From Arthrobacter sp. Marseille-P9274 (GTDB lineage Bacteria; Actinomycetota; Actinomycetes; Actinomycetales; Micrococcaceae): a stretch of DNA of 64,000 nucleotides. Every line of letters starts with the position of its first letter. Within the stretch, counting starts at the first letter, position 1. The notes under the pieces were generated by a model. The model was not told the origin of the DNA and did not search any database. It worked only from the letters and a program-made list of their open reading frames with translations. The stretch lies in assembly GCF_946892675.1 (NCBI RefSeq), contig NZ_CAMPOV010000001.1:2516033-2580032 (forward strand). The letters are read 5' to 3'. Shown piece by piece: positions 26,414 to 35,437 of this stretch. A program made the translations under genes and the position numbers.

Positions 26414-26461
26414 ACCGGCGGGACCGGGGCCTGTCCGGCCGGCGGCGATAGACTCGAGGGC

Positions 26462-27451
26462 GTGAGTTCAGATCATGCCGCACCAGCATCAGCCGACGTC
26501 CTGCCCGCGAAGGTCTCGGACGTGTTCGACCCAACCCGGTGGCGGGAGGTCTCCGGCTTCGACTTCCAGGACCTGACCTACCACCGCCAGGTGGAGCGCG
26601 ACGCCGATGGCCGGGTCCTCCGCGACCTGCCGACGGTGCGGATCGCCTTCAACCGTCCGGAGGTGCGCAACGCCTTCCGGCCGGGAACGGTGGACGAACT
26701 CTACCGGGCCATGGACCACGCCCGGATGACCCCTGACGTAGCCACCGTCCTGCTCACCGGCAACGGCCCCTCCCCCAAGGACGGCGGCCACTCCTTCTGC
26801 TCCGGCGGAGACCAGCGCATCCGGGGGCGCGACGGCTACAGGTATGTAATACAGGGAACAGACGGGGAAACCCAGGAGACCATCGACCCCGCCCGCGCCG
26901 GCCGGCTCCACATCCTAGAAGTCCAGCGGTTGATGCGCACGATGCCCAAGGTGGTCATCGCCGTCGTCAACGGCTGGGCCGCCGGCGGAGGGCACAGCCT
27001 GCACGTGGTCTCCGACCTGACCATTGCGTCCCGCCAGCACGGGAAATTCAAGCAGACGGACGCCACGGTCGGCAGCTTCGACGCGGGCTACGGCTCGGCG
27101 CTGCTCGCCCGCCAGATCGGGCAGAAGGCCGCGCGCGAGATCTTCTTCCTGGCCCGCGAGTACTCGGCCGAGGACATGGTCCGGATGGGCGCCGTCAACG
27201 AGGCCGTGGACCACGAGCGGCTCGAGGAAGTCGCCCTGGAATACGCCGCGGACATCGCGCGGCAGTCCCCGCAGGCCATCCGCATGCTCAAGTTCGCCTT
27301 CAACCTGGCCGACGATGGCCTGGCCGGCCAGCAGGTCTTTGCCGGAGAAGCGACCCGGCTGGCCTACATGACGGACGAAGCCGTCGAGGGCAAGGACGCC
27401 TTCCTGCAGAAGCGCGATCCGGACTGGTCCCGCTTCCCCTACTACTTCTAG
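26462..27451 (+). CDS. menB: 1,4-dihydroxy-2-naphthoyl-CoA synthase
   Basis: The menaquinone-pathway crotonase that closes the naphthoate ring, 329 residues. It begins at a GTG (MSSDHAAPASADV) and has the MenB landmarks FCSGGDQRIRGRDGY, VNGWAAGGGHSLHVV and the C-terminal WSRFPYYF. The long N-terminus is normal for the actinobacterial enzyme. Followed by menE after 9 bp. Confidence 0.95.
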   Translation: MSSDHAAPASADVLPAKVSDVFDPTRWREVSGFDFQDLTYHRQVERDADGRVLRDLPTVRIAFNRPEVRNAFRPGTVDELYRAMDHARMTPDVATVLLTGNGPSPKDGGHSFCSGGDQRIRGRDGYRYVIQGTDGETQETIDPARAGRLHILEVQRLMRTMPKVVIAVVNGWAAGGGHSLHVVSDLTIASRQHGKFKQTDATVGSFDAGYGSALLARQIGQKAAREIFFLAREYSAEDMVRMGAVNEAVDHERLEEVALEYAADIARQSPQAIRMLKFAFNLADDGLAGQQVFAGEATRLAYMTDEAVEGKDAFLQKRDPDWSRFPYYF

Positions 27452-27460
27452 GCGCCGCCA

Positions 27461-28606
27461 ATGGAACTGGCAGCAGCACTGGGGGCCCTGTCCGCGGCGA
27501 TGACGGGGCAGGGCCCGGCCGTCGAGCTGACGGCCGACGGCACGCCGAACCCGGTATTGTCCGGCGGTTTGGCCCCGGGAACCGCGGCGGTGGTGCGCAC
27601 CTCGGGGTCGACGGGCACGCCCAAGGCCACGATGCTCGGCGCCGAAGCGCTGGCCGCGTCCGCCCGCGCCACCGCGCTGCGGCTGGGCGGGGAGGGGCAG
27701 TGGCTCCTCGCGCTTGGAGCGAACTACGTGGCCGGCCTGCAGGTGCTGGCGCGCTCGATCCACGCCGGGACCCGGCCCGAGGTGATGGACCTGTCGGGCG
27801 GGTTCACCCCGCAGGCCTTCACGGAAGCCGCCGAGGGGCTGACCGGGCGCTTCCGCATCACGTCCTTGGTGCCGACCCAGCTGCACCGGCTGCTCGAGTC
27901 CCCCTCGGAGGGCGCGGTCAAGGCGCTGCGCAGGTTTGACGCGATCCTCCTCGGCGGCGCGCGGCTACCGGATAGCCTAAGCGCCGAGGCCGCCCGGCAT
28001 TCCCTCAAGATTGTGCGGACCTACGGCATGAGCGAAACCTGCGGCGGCTGCGTTTACGACGGCGTACCGCTGGAGGGAGTGCGCCTGGGCTTCGAGCGGG
28101 GCCGGATCCTGATCGGCGGCGATGTGGTTGCCGCCGGCTACCTGGACGACCCGGGGCTGACGGCCGCCCACTTCCACCGCGCCGAGGGGACGCGCTGGTT
28201 CCGCACCTCGGACCTCGGTGCGGTGCACGACGGCGTCCTCGCGGTCAGCGGGCGCGCGGACGATGTCCTCATCACCGGGGGCGTCAAGGTGTCGGCCGCC
28301 GCGGTCGCCGCCGCCATCGAGGCCGTGCCGGGGGTGCGGGCGGCCCTGGTCGCCGGAATCGACAACCCGGAATGGGGCACCCAGGTGGGCGCCGCCGTCG
28401 TCGGTACCGCTACCGAGGAAGAGATCCGGGCCCGCGTGCGCAGCGAACTCGGCGGACCGGCCACCCCGCGCCACATTGTGTCGCTGGAGGCGCTGCCGCT
28501 GCTGGAGAACGGCAAGCCGGACCGGCTGGCCGTGGCCGAGCTGCTGCGGGACGCGGCCAATGTGGCGCCCGCTGGACGGCGCCCGCCGCCGCGTGCGGGA
28601 GAATAG
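27461..28606 (+). CDS. menE: o-Succinylbenzoate-CoA ligase
   Basis: An adenylate-forming ligase of 381 residues that provides the substrate of MenB. The ATP-binding loop is RTSGSTGTPKATML, the adenylation motif is TYGMSETCGG, the hinge is RADDVLITGGVKV and the catalytic lysine is in ENGKPDR near the C-terminus. It is shorter than MenE of enterobacteria, which is usual in actinobacteria. Confidence 0.93.
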   Translation: MELAAALGALSAAMTGQGPAVELTADGTPNPVLSGGLAPGTAAVVRTSGSTGTPKATMLGAEALAASARATALRLGGEGQWLLALGANYVAGLQVLARSIHAGTRPEVMDLSGGFTPQAFTEAAEGLTGRFRITSLVPTQLHRLLESPSEGAVKALRRFDAILLGGARLPDSLSAEAARHSLKIVRTYGMSETCGGCVYDGVPLEGVRLGFERGRILIGGDVVAAGYLDDPGLTAAHFHRAEGTRWFRTSDLGAVHDGVLAVSGRADDVLITGGVKVSAAAVAAAIEAVPGVRAALVAGIDNPEWGTQVGAAVVGTATEEEIRARVRSELGGPATPRHIVSLEALPLLENGKPDRLAVAELLRDAANVAPAGRRPPPRAGE

Positions 28607-28660
28607 AACGTTGCGGCCGCGTGCCGCCCCCTGAGCTTCGAGACCAAGAAGGACCTAACC

Positions 28661-29542
28661 GTGGCAACAGCCGGCCAATGGATTGAAGGCGCCCGCCTCC
28701 GCACCCTCCCGATGGGCATCGCTCCCGTGATCGTGGGCAGTGCCGCGGCCTACGACCTCGAGGCGTTCCACCCCCTGCGGGCGCTGCTGGCCCTGCTCAC
28801 CGCGCTGCTCTTCCAGATCGGCGTCAACTACTCCAACGACTACTCGGACGGCATCCGCGGGACCGACGACGTGCGGGTGGGACCGCTGCGGCTGACCGCC
28901 TCCGGCCTGGCCTCGCCCAAGTCGGTCAAGTACGCCGCCTTCGGCTGCTTCGGCGCGGCCATGCTGGCCGGGCTGCTGCTGATCATGCTGTCCGGCACCT
29001 GGCCGCTGCTGCTCGTCGGGGTGGGCTGCGTGATCGCTGCCTGGGCGTATACCGGCGGCAAGAACCCTTACGGCTACATCGGTCTCGGCGAGGTCTTCGT
29101 CTTCCTGTTCTTCGGCCTCGTCGCCACCATGGGCACGACCTACACGCAGGCCCTCACCGTCAGCTGGAGCTCGTTCCTCGGCGCCGTCTCGATCGGGCTG
29201 CTGGCCAGTGCCCTGCTGATGGCCAACAACGTTCGGGACATCCCCACCGACCGGGAGGCGGGCAAGATGACCCTCGCCGTGCGGCTCGGCGACGAGGCGG
29301 CGCGGATCAGCTACGTCATGATGCTGGCGCTTGCCCTGCTGCTGCCGCTGCTGTTGATCAACGACCACCCGTGGATCCTGCTGGTGCTGCTGGTGTCGCC
29401 GCTGTGCATCACGCCCTCGTGGGTCATGCTGCGCAGCCATCGGCGCCAGGACATGATTCCGGTGCTGAAGCAGACCGGTGTCATCAGCCTGTGCTTCGCC
29501 GCCGCGTTCACCCTCGGGATGGTGCTGACCCGGCTGGTCTAG
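28661..29542 (+). CDS. menA: 1,4-dihydroxy-2-naphthoate polyprenyltransferase
   Basis: A UbiA-family membrane prenyltransferase of 293 residues making demethylmenaquinone. The two Asp-rich motifs are NYSNDYSDGIRGTDD and NNVRDIPTDREAGK. About eight or nine membrane spans. The GTG start is preceded by AAGAAGGAC. A short gap separates it from menE. Confidence 0.95.
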   Translation: MATAGQWIEGARLRTLPMGIAPVIVGSAAAYDLEAFHPLRALLALLTALLFQIGVNYSNDYSDGIRGTDDVRVGPLRLTASGLASPKSVKYAAFGCFGAAMLAGLLLIMLSGTWPLLLVGVGCVIAAWAYTGGKNPYGYIGLGEVFVFLFFGLVATMGTTYTQALTVSWSSFLGAVSIGLLASALLMANNVRDIPTDREAGKMTLAVRLGDEAARISYVMMLALALLLPLLLINDHPWILLVLLVSPLCITPSWVMLRSHRRQDMIPVLKQTGVISLCFAAAFTLGMVLTRLV

Positions 29543-29557
29543 CCGGCGGGACGGAGG

Positions 29558-29875
29558 TCAGTCCTTCGTCGGCCGCGGCTTGCGGTCCGCGTCCACGCCC
29601 AGCTGGCCGTGGCGGTCGACCGCTTCGTCCTCGGCCATCGCGTCCGAAATCTCCGTCGAAGTGCGAAGCGGCGCGGCCTTTCCGGAGAAGCGGTATTGCA
29701 GGCTCGCCGACGCCGCGTCCCGCATCTTGCGGAAGAACAGGTACGTCACGCACCAGGCGATGACGACGGCAACGATCGCTGAGTACACGATGCCAAGTTG
29801 CAGGAAGAGTCCGAGGATGAAGACCAGGACGACGATCCCGAGCCGGAGTGCGGTAAATTTCCAGAAAGCCACCAC
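29558..29875 (-). CDS. DUF4229 membrane protein
   Basis: A 105-residue protein with two membrane spans at the N-terminus (FTALRLGIVVLVFILGLFLQ and the VYSAIVAVVIAWCVTYLF region) and a charged cytoplasmic tail. It resembles DUF4229, commonly seen convergent with or beside menA in actinobacteria. Function unknown. The stop lies 15 bp from the menA stop. Confidence 0.75.
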   Translation of the reverse strand: MVAFWKFTALRLGIVVLVFILGLFLQLGIVYSAIVAVVIAWCVTYLFFRKMRDAASASLQYRFSGKAAPLRTSTEISDAMAEDEAVDRHGQLGVDADRKPRPTKD

Positions 29876-29978
29876 ATAAGTTTACGCCGCCGCGGACGTA
29901 GGGGGCCGCCGTCGTGCCCTTAGCTGAATACGCCCTTCCGCCGCCCGGCTCCAGCCGCCGCTCAACTACAATTTAGAC

Positions 29979-30368
29979 ATGGTTCGCGTGTACATTCTGC
30001 TCGTCGTGGTGGCTGTCGCAGTCATCGTCTATGCGCTCATCGAGTGCATCCGCTCACGGCCGCAGGAAGTGCGCAGCATCTCCAAGCCTGCCTGGATCCT
30101 GACCATACTGCTGGTCCCGCTGATCGGCGCGCTGCTGTGGTTCCTCTTCGGCAGGCCGCGCTCCACGCCGCAGCCCCAGGTCCAGCAGCGCCGCCCGATG
30201 GCTCCCGACGACGACGTGGCCTTCCTGCGCAAACTGGAGCACCAGCGGCGCCAGCAGCAGCGGGAGGCGGAGCGGCAGAAGCGCGAACGCGAGGCGAAAA
30301 AGAGGGAGCAGGGCGGAGCCGCGGACAAGCTCGGCGAGCAGGATCCGGAGAACCCCGGGCCGCGCTGA
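29979..30368 (+). CDS. PLDc_N domain membrane protein
   Basis: A 129-residue protein with an N-terminal span (VYILLVVVAVAVIVYALIEC), a second span in WILTILLVPLIGALLWFLFG and a strongly charged Gln/Arg/Glu-rich C-terminal tail likely to form a coiled coil. The short two-helix unit fits the phospholipase D N-terminal (PLDc_N) family. Function unknown. It lies next to the cytochrome maturation cluster. Confidence 0.78.
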   Translation: MVRVYILLVVVAVAVIVYALIECIRSRPQEVRSISKPAWILTILLVPLIGALLWFLFGRPRSTPQPQVQQRRPMAPDDDVAFLRKLEHQRRQQQREAERQKREREAKKREQGGAADKLGEQDPENPGPR

Positions 30369-30435
30369 GCTCTCCTACGGCAGGCATGAGGGAACGCACC
30401 GGGCGTCCCCTGCACCAACAAAGTCCCCTGCACCA

Positions 30436-30474
30436 GCAGAGAGCCCCGCAGGATCATCCTGCGGGGCTCTCTGC
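30436..30474. terminator. Perfect 19-bp bidirectional terminator
   Basis: GCAGAGAGCCCCGCAGGAT at 30436-30454 is the exact reverse complement of 30456-30474. It lies between the converging PLDc_N gene and ccsB, and probably ends both. Just upstream, the 12-mer GTCCCCTGCACC occurs twice (30406-30435), an 18-bp tandem duplication. Confidence 0.82.
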
Positions 30475-30502
30475 GTCCTTCCTTGAGTCCAGTCCGTGCG
30501 GC

Positions 30503-31525
30503 CTACTGGAGGCCGGAGTAGCTGTGCAGGCCGGAGAAGAAGACGTTGACGATCGAGAAGTTGAAGATCACGCACAGGTAGCCGACAATCGACAGCCAGG
30601 CGGCGCGCGTGCCGGTCCAGCCGCGCGTGGCGCGGGCGTGCAGGTAGCCGGCGTAGACAACCCAGATCACGAAGGTCCAGACTTCCTTGGTGTCCCAGCC
30701 CCAGTAGCGGCCCCAGGCCTTCTCGGCCCAGATCGCGCCGGCCATGAGCGTGAAGGTCCAGAGGACGAAGGCGACGGCGTTGATCCGGTAGGCGACGTTC
30801 TCAAGGGTCAGCGCGGACGGGGCCAGGCGCATGAACGCCAGCCGGTCCGGCTGTCCGGCGCGGGCGCGGGCCTCGCGGTTCGCCTGCAGCAGCTGCAGCA
30901 CCGACATCGCGAACGTCAGCGTGAACAGCGAGGAGGCGATCACCGCGACGGACACATGGATGACCAGCCAGTAGCTCTGCAGCGCCGGGACGAGGTGGGC
31001 GACCGGCGTCGGGAACCCGATGGCGGCCGCGCACAGCATGATGACCACGAGCCCGATCACGAAGGAGCCGAGGAACCGCAGGTCCTTCTTGATCAGGGTC
31101 AGCAGGTACACCACGGCCACGACGAGGGCGCCGGTGGTGCAGAATTCGTACATGTTGCCCCACGGCACGCGGTGCGCAGCGATGCCGCGGCTGATCACCC
31201 CGGCGGCCAGGATGATGGCACCGAGGACGCTGACGGCGACGCCGATGCGGGCGGCGTTGCGGCGTTCACCGGCGTAGTCCATGGACTCGTCCGCGACGGC
31301 GATGTCCGCCGTGGCGCCGGCGGCCGGCCCTGCGCCGCCCCCAACCGTGGCCGGGACCTTCTGTTCGGCACGCTGTTCGGCGAGCCGGTTCTCCACCGCG
31401 CGGATGGTCTTGCTGGAAGTTGCCAGGTCCCAGCAGAAGGCGATGAAGGCCACGGTGAACGCCATGGCCGCCAGCAGTATGAACAGCTCGCTGTACTGGC
31501 CGAGGGTTTCGTCAATGCTTGGCAT
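30503..31525 (-). CDS. ccsB: Cytochrome c biogenesis protein CcsB/ResC
   Basis: The haem-handling membrane protein of the type II cytochrome c maturation system, 340 residues, about eight spans. The tryptophan-rich haem motif WGRYWGWDTKEVW is clear. Final gene of the resA-ccdA-resB-ccsB operon, 14 bp after resB. It works with ResB to deliver haem to apocytochromes outside the membrane. Confidence 0.93.
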   Translation of the reverse strand: MPSIDETLGQYSELFILLAAMAFTVAFIAFCWDLATSSKTIRAVENRLAEQRAEQKVPATVGGGAGPAAGATADIAVADESMDYAGERRNAARIGVAVSVLGAIILAAGVISRGIAAHRVPWGNMYEFCTTGALVVAVVYLLTLIKKDLRFLGSFVIGLVVIMLCAAAIGFPTPVAHLVPALQSYWLVIHVSVAVIASSLFTLTFAMSVLQLLQANREARARAGQPDRLAFMRLAPSALTLENVAYRINAVAFVLWTFTLMAGAIWAEKAWGRYWGWDTKEVWTFVIWVVYAGYLHARATRGWTGTRAAWLSIVGYLCVIFNFSIVNVFFSGLHSYSGLQ

Positions 31526-31539
31526 GCTCGGGCACGTCC

Positions 31540-33183
31540 TTAGGATTCGTTGACGCCGACGGCGTCACGGTCATTGTCGGCGGGCCCGTTCTCCGTGGCC
31601 AGCCACTCTTTCTCGAAAAGCTTGCGCAGCGCCGCCGATTCGGCGACCAGCCGCGGATCCTCGCCGCGGGCCAGCAGACCCCATTCGACCATGGTGCGGC
31701 CGTCCTCGTGGGTTCCCGTCCGGACCCAGACGCGGCGCCGTCCGATGAACAGCGAGGCGCCGAGCCCCAGGAGCGCCAGCGTCGAGAACACCAGTGCCCC
31801 GCCCTGGCCCGGATCGTGGTCGATGTCCAGGGCGATGTACCGCTTGAGCCCGTCAAAGGTGATGCTGCCCAGGCCGTCCGGCAGGTCCGCGCTTTCATAG
31901 GCACCCAGTTCGATGCCGCCGGCTTCCTGCTTACGGTCGTTGAGGACCGTCAGCCCACTGGTGTCGAGCACGTACACGTTCTTCGGATCGCCGTTGTCCA
32001 GGCCCAGGTCGCCCTTGTACGAGTTCAGGTACAGCCGCGGATTGAACGGATCCGGATCGCTGCCCACCGCCACGCCGTCTTCGCCCTCGACGGCCGTCGG
32101 CAGGAAGAAGCCGACAAACCCAAGCTGCTCCGGCTTGGCGTCCGGCACCTTGATCGCCATGGTGGACGTGTAGGCGCTGTCGTTCGGCACCGCGACGACC
32201 GGGCCCTGGTACGCCACGTTGCCGTTGCCGTCGCGCACCGTCACCACGGGAGCGTAGCCGTTGCCGACGAGGTAAACGTTGGTCCCGCCGATCGCCAGCG
32301 GCTCGTTGACCTTCAGGACCTGCTCCTTCGCCTCGGCCCCCGGGGCGTCGCGCGTGGTCATGGTCGCGGCGAAGTCCAGCGGCTGGCCGTAGTGGGTCTT
32401 GGACTCGCGGTCGAACTCCACCTCGAACTTGTCCAGCTGCAGCAAATACGGCGCCAGCCGGTCCTCGTGGAAGCTGCTGCCCGGCGTGAAGTTGTCGTAG
32501 CTGACCAGCGTGTTGACGAAGGACTCGCCCTCCACAATGATCTTCTGCCCGCGGTAGCCGTACAGGCCGCCCACCGCCACGGAAACCAGCACCCCGATCA
32601 GGGACACGTGGAAGACCAGGTTGCCGACCTCTTTGAAGAGGCCGCGCTCCGCCCCGACGGAGGGACGGTCCGTATCGGTGTCGCGCACGTGGACGCGGTA
32701 GCCCCGGCGCTTCAGCACCCGGGCGGCGTCCTCGACGGCGGACTGCCGGGTCACCGACGAGCCCGCCGGCAGCGCCATCGCCGCGTATTGGGGCAGTCGG
32801 GAGAGCCTTCGGGGCGTCCGCGGCGGCTGCGCACGCATGGCCTGCCAGTGCTTGATGGCTCGCGGGATCACGCAGCCGATCAGCGAGACGAACAGCAGCA
32901 GGTAGATCGCGGAGAACCAGACGGACGAGTACACATCGAACAGCTGGAAACGGTCCAGCCACGGCCCGGTCTGCGGATGATCGGCGATGTACTGCGTCAC
33001 CACGGCGGGGTTGGCCGGGCGCTGCGGGAACAGCGAGCCGGGCACCGCGGCCACCGCGAGCAGCAGCAGCAGGAACAGCGCGGTGCGCATGCTCGTCAAC
33101 TGGGACCAGATAAAGCGCACGGTGCCGAGGAACCCCAACTTGGGCAGCTCGACGTCGTACTTTTTGGCAGTTGTCTTGCTCAT
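31540..33183 (-). CDS. resB: Cytochrome c biogenesis protein ResB
   Basis: A 547-residue partner of CcsB. N-terminal spans (MRTALFLLLLLAVAAVPGSL, VWFSAIYLLLFVSLIGCVIP) flank a long extracytoplasmic domain, with a third span near VFHVSLIGVLVSVAVGGL and a last one at LVFSTLALLGLGASLFIG. The start MSKTTAKKYD overlaps the ccdA stop (TGATG), so the longer reading through ccdA is rejected. Confidence 0.93.
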   Translation of the reverse strand: MSKTTAKKYDVELPKLGFLGTVRFIWSQLTSMRTALFLLLLLAVAAVPGSLFPQRPANPAVVTQYIADHPQTGPWLDRFQLFDVYSSVWFSAIYLLLFVSLIGCVIPRAIKHWQAMRAQPPRTPRRLSRLPQYAAMALPAGSSVTRQSAVEDAARVLKRRGYRVHVRDTDTDRPSVGAERGLFKEVGNLVFHVSLIGVLVSVAVGGLYGYRGQKIIVEGESFVNTLVSYDNFTPGSSFHEDRLAPYLLQLDKFEVEFDRESKTHYGQPLDFAATMTTRDAPGAEAKEQVLKVNEPLAIGGTNVYLVGNGYAPVVTVRDGNGNVAYQGPVVAVPNDSAYTSTMAIKVPDAKPEQLGFVGFFLPTAVEGEDGVAVGSDPDPFNPRLYLNSYKGDLGLDNGDPKNVYVLDTSGLTVLNDRKQEAGGIELGAYESADLPDGLGSITFDGLKRYIALDIDHDPGQGGALVFSTLALLGLGASLFIGRRRVWVRTGTHEDGRTMVEWGLLARGEDPRLVAESAALRKLFEKEWLATENGPADNDRDAVGVNES

Positions 33184-33965
33184 CAGATGGGGAGCCTCAC
33201 TTCGTTGGCGAACCAGTCCTGCAGTTGCGTGACCCAGCTCCCCCACAGGCCGCTGGCCATCAGCAGGCCCAAAACTACCAGCAGGCCGCCGCCGGCCCGC
33301 TGGAGGAACAACCGGTGGCGGCGGAAGAAGGCCATCGCCCCCATGCCGCGGCGCACACCGAGGGCAATCAGCAGGAAGGGGACCCCGAGGCCAAGGCAGT
33401 AGACAAAGGCAAGGAAAGCACCCTTCGCGGCGTCGGCGCCGCCGGAGAAGGCCAGCGCCTGCACGGCGGAGAACGTCGGCCCGATGCACGGCGCCCAGCC
33501 CAGGCCGAAGGTCATGCCCAGCACCGGCGCGCCCCAAAGGCCGGCCGGCGGGCGGGAGTGGATCTTCCGGTCCCGCTGGAACCAGCTGAGTCCGCCCATA
33601 AAAACGATGCCCATGACAATAACGACGACGCCGAGCAGTTGCGTTACCCACGCGGCTTCCGTGCCCTTGAGCCAGGCGCCCAGCTGGCCGAACACCGCTC
33701 CGATCGCCACGAAGACGGCGGAGAAACCAAGGACGAACAGGCCGATTCCGGCGAACATCCGGCCGCGCCGCTGGCTGTCCAGGTCCACGCCCGTCAGGCC
33801 CGTGACGTAGCCCAGGTACCCCGGCACCAGCGGGAGCACGCACGGGGACATGAATGAAACGAGTCCAGCCAGCATGGCCACCGGAATGGCCAGCAGCACC
33901 GAACCGCTGAGCACGGTTTCGCCGAAGAGGTTGCCGACCGAGCCGGGGATGTAGGTGATTCCCAC
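33183..33965 (-). CDS. ccdA: Thiol-disulfide carrier CcdA
   Basis: A 260-residue, six-span membrane protein that passes reducing power from cytoplasmic thioredoxin to ResA. The two redox cysteines are in MSPCVLPLVPGYLG (Cys42) and GWAPCIGPT. The gene begins 2 bp after resA ends and overlaps resB. Confidence 0.93.
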   Translation of the reverse strand: MGITYIPGSVGNLFGETVLSGSVLLAIPVAMLAGLVSFMSPCVLPLVPGYLGYVTGLTGVDLDSQRRGRMFAGIGLFVLGFSAVFVAIGAVFGQLGAWLKGTEAAWVTQLLGVVVIVMGIVFMGGLSWFQRDRKIHSRPPAGLWGAPVLGMTFGLGWAPCIGPTFSAVQALAFSGGADAAKGAFLAFVYCLGLGVPFLLIALGVRRGMGAMAFFRRHRLFLQRAGGGLLVVLGLLMASGLWGSWVTQLQDWFANEVRLPI

Positions 33966-33967
33966 GG

Positions 33968-34582
33968 TCAGGCGGCCGCGGTGTCGCGGATCAGGGTCTT
34001 CAGCGTGCCCTTGTCAGCCACCCCAAGAATCCGGGCGGCAACGCGGCCTTCCTTGTCCAGCACCAGCGTGGTGGGGACGGCCTGCGGGGGGACGTAGCTG
34101 GTCATCGACAGCAGGATGCCGCCGTCCTTGTCTTTGAAGCTCGGGTACGTCACGCCGAAGTTGCGCTCGAATGCCTCGGCCGTCGCCTTTTCGTCGCGCA
34201 CATTCACGCCGTAGAACCGGGCTTCCTCGCTGAATTCCCGGCTCAGGGCCTGCAGGTCCTTGGCCTCCAGGCGGCACGGCGCGCAGGCCGCGTACCAGAA
34301 GTTGAGCACGGTCACCTTGCCCGTCCAGCCGGACGAGTCGACCTTGCTGCCGTCGAACAGCGTTCCGGTCAGTTGGACGGGCTCGCCGCGGCTGCCCGGG
34401 TCATATTCGGTGACCGATCCGTCGCCGGCGATATAGTTCTTGTTGTCGCCGGCATTGGCCTGCTGGGCCAGCGAGTCCTCCACCGTGCAGGCGGCCAGCG
34501 GCAGCGCGAAGACCAGCGCGGCGCTCATCTTGAGCAGGGACCGGCGGTTCAAGGGCTCAGGGGTATTCGCAGTCACAATCAC
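33968..34582 (-). CDS. resA: Thioredoxin-like lipoprotein ResA/TlpA
   Basis: An exported thioredoxin-fold protein of 204 residues that reduces apocytochrome c cysteines. The signal peptide ends in a lipobox LAAC (Cys32) and the active site is CAPC (Cys100, Cys103), a variant of the usual CxxC pair. The redox-fold continues to VPTTLVLDKEGRVAARI. It starts at GTG; a second GTG two codons on is possible. First gene of the maturation operon. Confidence 0.92.
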   Translation of the reverse strand: MIVTANTPEPLNRRSLLKMSAALVFALPLAACTVEDSLAQQANAGDNKNYIAGDGSVTEYDPGSRGEPVQLTGTLFDGSKVDSSGWTGKVTVLNFWYAACAPCRLEAKDLQALSREFSEEARFYGVNVRDEKATAEAFERNFGVTYPSFKDKDGGILLSMTSYVPPQAVPTTLVLDKEGRVAARILGVADKGTLKTLIRDTAAA

Positions 34583-34635
34583 ACTTTTCTACGTGGGCTG
34601 GGGGCTTCCCACTTCTACAACGCGTAGTAATTCTA

Positions 34636-35298
34636 TTACGCTCCAGGGATATTGGCCGCACCGGGCAGCAGGTCCGCGCTCGGCTCGCAATAGTCCACCC
34701 CGGCGAGGTGCTCGCCGTCGAACATCAGGCTGGTCACGGACGCCAGCGTGCACTGCCGCCGTCGCGGGTCGTGCCAGAGCCGGCGGCGCTCCGCGGCCAG
34801 TCGCGTGACCCAGATGGGCAGCTGGTGGCTGACCATGACGGCCTCTGCCCCCGGCCCGCCGATTTCCTCGGCGGCCTTCCGCGCATCTTCCGCCGCCGCC
34901 ATCACCCGCAGGACCTGGGCGGTGTAGGCCTCGCCCCAGGAGGGCCGCATCGGATTGCGCAGGGAGGCCCAGTGCCGCGGATCGCGCAGCTGCCGCCTGA
35001 TGTCAGCCAGGCCTTCGAAGCGGTTTTCGGCCTCGATGATCCGATCGTCCGTGACAATCTCCAGGTTCAGCGCCGCGGCCGTCGGCTGGGCGGTCTCCTG
35101 TGCCCTGGTCAGCGGCGACGAGACGAGATAGCAAATGTTGGCGCCGTTCGCGACCCGGTCCGCGAAATAGTCCGCCGCACGCTGCGCCATCTTCTGGCCC
35201 AGCTCCGACAGATGGAACTCGGGCAGCCTGCCATAGAGCACACGGCCCGGATTATGGACTTCGCCGTGGCGCAGTAAGTGAACAGTCGTTGGCGGCAT
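34636..35298 (-). CDS. Histidine phosphatase family protein
   Basis: A 220-residue phosphoglycerate-mutase-like phosphatase: the phosphohistidine motif LLRHGEVHN (His11) and the second catalytic His in MVSHQLP. The start MPPTTVH is taken from the motif position; a longer upstream reading crosses yceI on the other strand. It precedes resA by 53 bp, the same order seen in mycobacteria, so it may belong to the cytochrome maturation operon. Substrate unknown. Confidence 0.87.
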   Translation of the reverse strand: MPPTTVHLLRHGEVHNPGRVLYGRLPEFHLSELGQKMAQRAADYFADRVANGANICYLVSSPLTRAQETAQPTAAALNLEIVTDDRIIEAENRFEGLADIRRQLRDPRHWASLRNPMRPSWGEAYTAQVLRVMAAAEDARKAAEEIGGPGAEAVMVSHQLPIWVTRLAAERRRLWHDPRRRQCTLASVTSLMFDGEHLAGVDYCEPSADLLPGAANIPGA

Positions 35299-35437
35299 GG
35301 TCTTAAGTGTCTCAAAGGAGGCCGCTATTGCCCAAAGCGCGGGCCGCCGCAAGAATGACCGGGAAGGGACCGCAGCGCCGGACCCTCGAGGCACGAACCG
35401 TTGGTCCAGACAATCACCCCTGTTCAAGGAGTCGAAG

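Noticed and set aside
31519-33402. 627-codon plus-strand frame antisense to resB
   Set aside because: No domains, odd composition; the minus strand encodes resB with correct spans and overlaps.
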